This document shows positions 63,328-64,000 of a DNA stretch of 64,000 nucleotides, piece by piece. Under the pieces are notes generated by a model that saw only the letters and a program-made list of their open reading frames with translations, did not search any database and was not told where the DNA came from. The position numbers were made by a program, and so were the translations under genes. The stretch is from Bacteroidaceae bacterium (GTDB lineage: Bacteria > Bacteroidota > Bacteroidia > Bacteroidales > Bacteroidaceae). Where the stretch lies: assembly GCA_017525235.1 (NCBI GenBank), contig JAFXTC010000003.1, positions 1 through 64,000 of the forward strand, read 5' to 3'. The number at the start of each line of letters is the position of its first letter. The stretch's first letter is position 1.

Positions 63328-63421
63328 GGCTTGCCCGTGCCACTTCTTTTTGTGAAGGGGCAGCCTAATACCCCAATCGAATATATTCATTGGGAGGCAT
63401 GCCACTTCACGAGCAAGCTTC
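63328..63421. repeat. Structured element, copy 2
   Basis: Direct-orientation partner of 62646-62740, 682 bp away, ending 6 nt before the integrase stop. Hairpin arms CTTC/GAAG and GAAT/ATTC replace those of copy 1. Confidence 0.7.
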
Positions 63422-63426
63422 AGCCC

Positions 63427-64000
63427 TCACTTTTCCATCAGTTCCATGAGCAATGCAGCCATTTCTACTTTGCTCATCTTCTTGATGTCACTTTTTGTGA
63501 TAGTGCGCTCTGGGGTCAGGTTCAGCAGTTTGGAATTGTATTCCATTTGCTTCTCCAAGGGGAAAGTCGCTATGTAACGGTCAGTAACGGACATCGCTTC
63601 CGAGTGGCCCATGCTCTCTTTAATATAAGAACGGCTGATGCCAGCATGGTCAAGGTTGGTGGCAAAACTATGGCGGGCCCACGTACCAGAAGGGCGCACC
63701 TCCCAATGAAGTACCTCTTGACAGATTTTGATGACGCGGTCTTGTATGTTGGAGTTCTCGTCCGACACTCTCTTGCGAATGTCGCGTTCATGTGTTGCTC
63801 CTTTCAGCACCTGGGGAAAGACGTAACCATCGCGAGTTGGCGGTGCAGCTATTTCGTCGAGTATTTTCTGAAGCGGCTCGATGATGGGGATGATGACCTC
63901 TGAGCCATTGGTGCTGCGTCCACGTGTTTTCTTGCGATGGAACTGAAACGCCTTGCGCTCCGTATCGAAATAATACTGCGAGTAAGTAAGCTGTCCCACA
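63427..64000 (-). CDS. Tyrosine-type integrase, C-terminal part
   Basis: Site-specific recombinase of the island; only the last 190 or so codons lie in the window and the N-terminus is beyond base 64000. The C-terminal catalytic box is clear: SGTWARHSFATNLDHAGISR (H-x-x-R context), IKESMGHSEAM (GH) and TDRYIATF (nucleophile Tyr). Upstream in the visible part is EVIIPIIEPLQKILDEIAAP. The gene is read toward the structured repeats. With the tRNA-Met at the other end it marks an integrative element. Confidence 0.88.
   Translation of the reverse strand, partial: VGQLTYSQYYFDTERKAFQFHRKKTRGRSTNGSEVIIPIIEPLQKILDEIAAPPTRDGYVFPQVLKGATHERDIRKRVSDENSNIQDRVIKICQEVLHWEVRPSGTWARHSFATNLDHAGISRSYIKESMGHSEAMSVTDRYIATFPLEKQMEYNSKLLNLTPERTITKSDIKKMSKVEMAALLMELMEK

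Noticed and set aside
62632..63426. A hidden gene between the element genes and the integrase
   Set aside because: Only short frames with stops; the space is filled by structured repeats.

Overview
The window looks like chromosome of a gut- or rumen-type member of the Bacteroidota, most likely Prevotellaceae (Prevotella, Segatella or Xylanibacter-like). Evidence: many TAnnTTTG (-7) promoters, several with a TTTG or TTG element about 20 bp upstream; secreted enzymes ending in short type IX secretion-like tails (G[RK].....GIY.V.GKK); a cydAB operon with the DUF4492 gene typical of this phylum; ECF sigma/anti-sigma modules; and a dense set of polysaccharide-degrading enzymes. All assignments come from reading sequence and motifs; no database search was run.

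Layout. 1-2.3 kb: pnp and its terminator. 2.5-22.6 kb: carbohydrate-degradation region with a GH66 dextranase-like enzyme, two tandem GH115 alpha-glucuronidases, a minus-strand operon (CPBP protease, ferredoxin-nitroreductase, DUF5005-like protein, lipoprotein), then a plus-strand operon (nuclease/phosphatase fusion, GH105-GH106 fusion, GH28) that looks built for pectin. 22.6-33.2 kb: an HU-like DNA-binding gene with an ordered operator-like array, thioredoxin-fold lipid/disulfide-type secreted proteins with one decayed paralogue, two sigma/anti-sigma/secreted-protein modules, and an AbiEi/AbiEii toxin-antitoxin pair between them. 33.2-47.1 kb: cytochrome bd oxidase, an AEC transporter, two tRNA-Asn genes, an adenosine/PfkB kinase, a GH76-GH92-DUF1080-oxidoreductase cluster, a THUMP-like methyltransferase and ribF.

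47.2-64 kb: an integrated island next to a tRNA-Met gene. Its core is a run of eight minus-strand defence genes with overlaps or gaps of at most 24 nt: TIR-APAZ and short Argonaute (a SPARTA system), an unrecognised two-TM protein, a nuclease-methylase fusion, its specificity subunit, an OLD-like ATPase/TOPRIM protein, a frameshifted AlbA_2/Schlafen-like gene and a GIY-YIG/DUF4357 protein. Upstream lies a DUF4062/HATPase protein with six perfect 12-bp repeats. The right part holds element genes (helix-turn-helix protein, two overlapping replication-type genes), a region of structured repeats, and the C-terminal part of a tyrosine integrase cut by the window edge.

The most interesting material is the SPARTA operon with its extra membrane-protein gene and co-directional restriction genes, the 21-bp-period palindrome array before the HU-like gene, the covarying hairpin repeats near the integrase, a family of GNRA-capped terminators, and host-type low-complexity repeats that sit in frame inside cydA and the GH106 gene.
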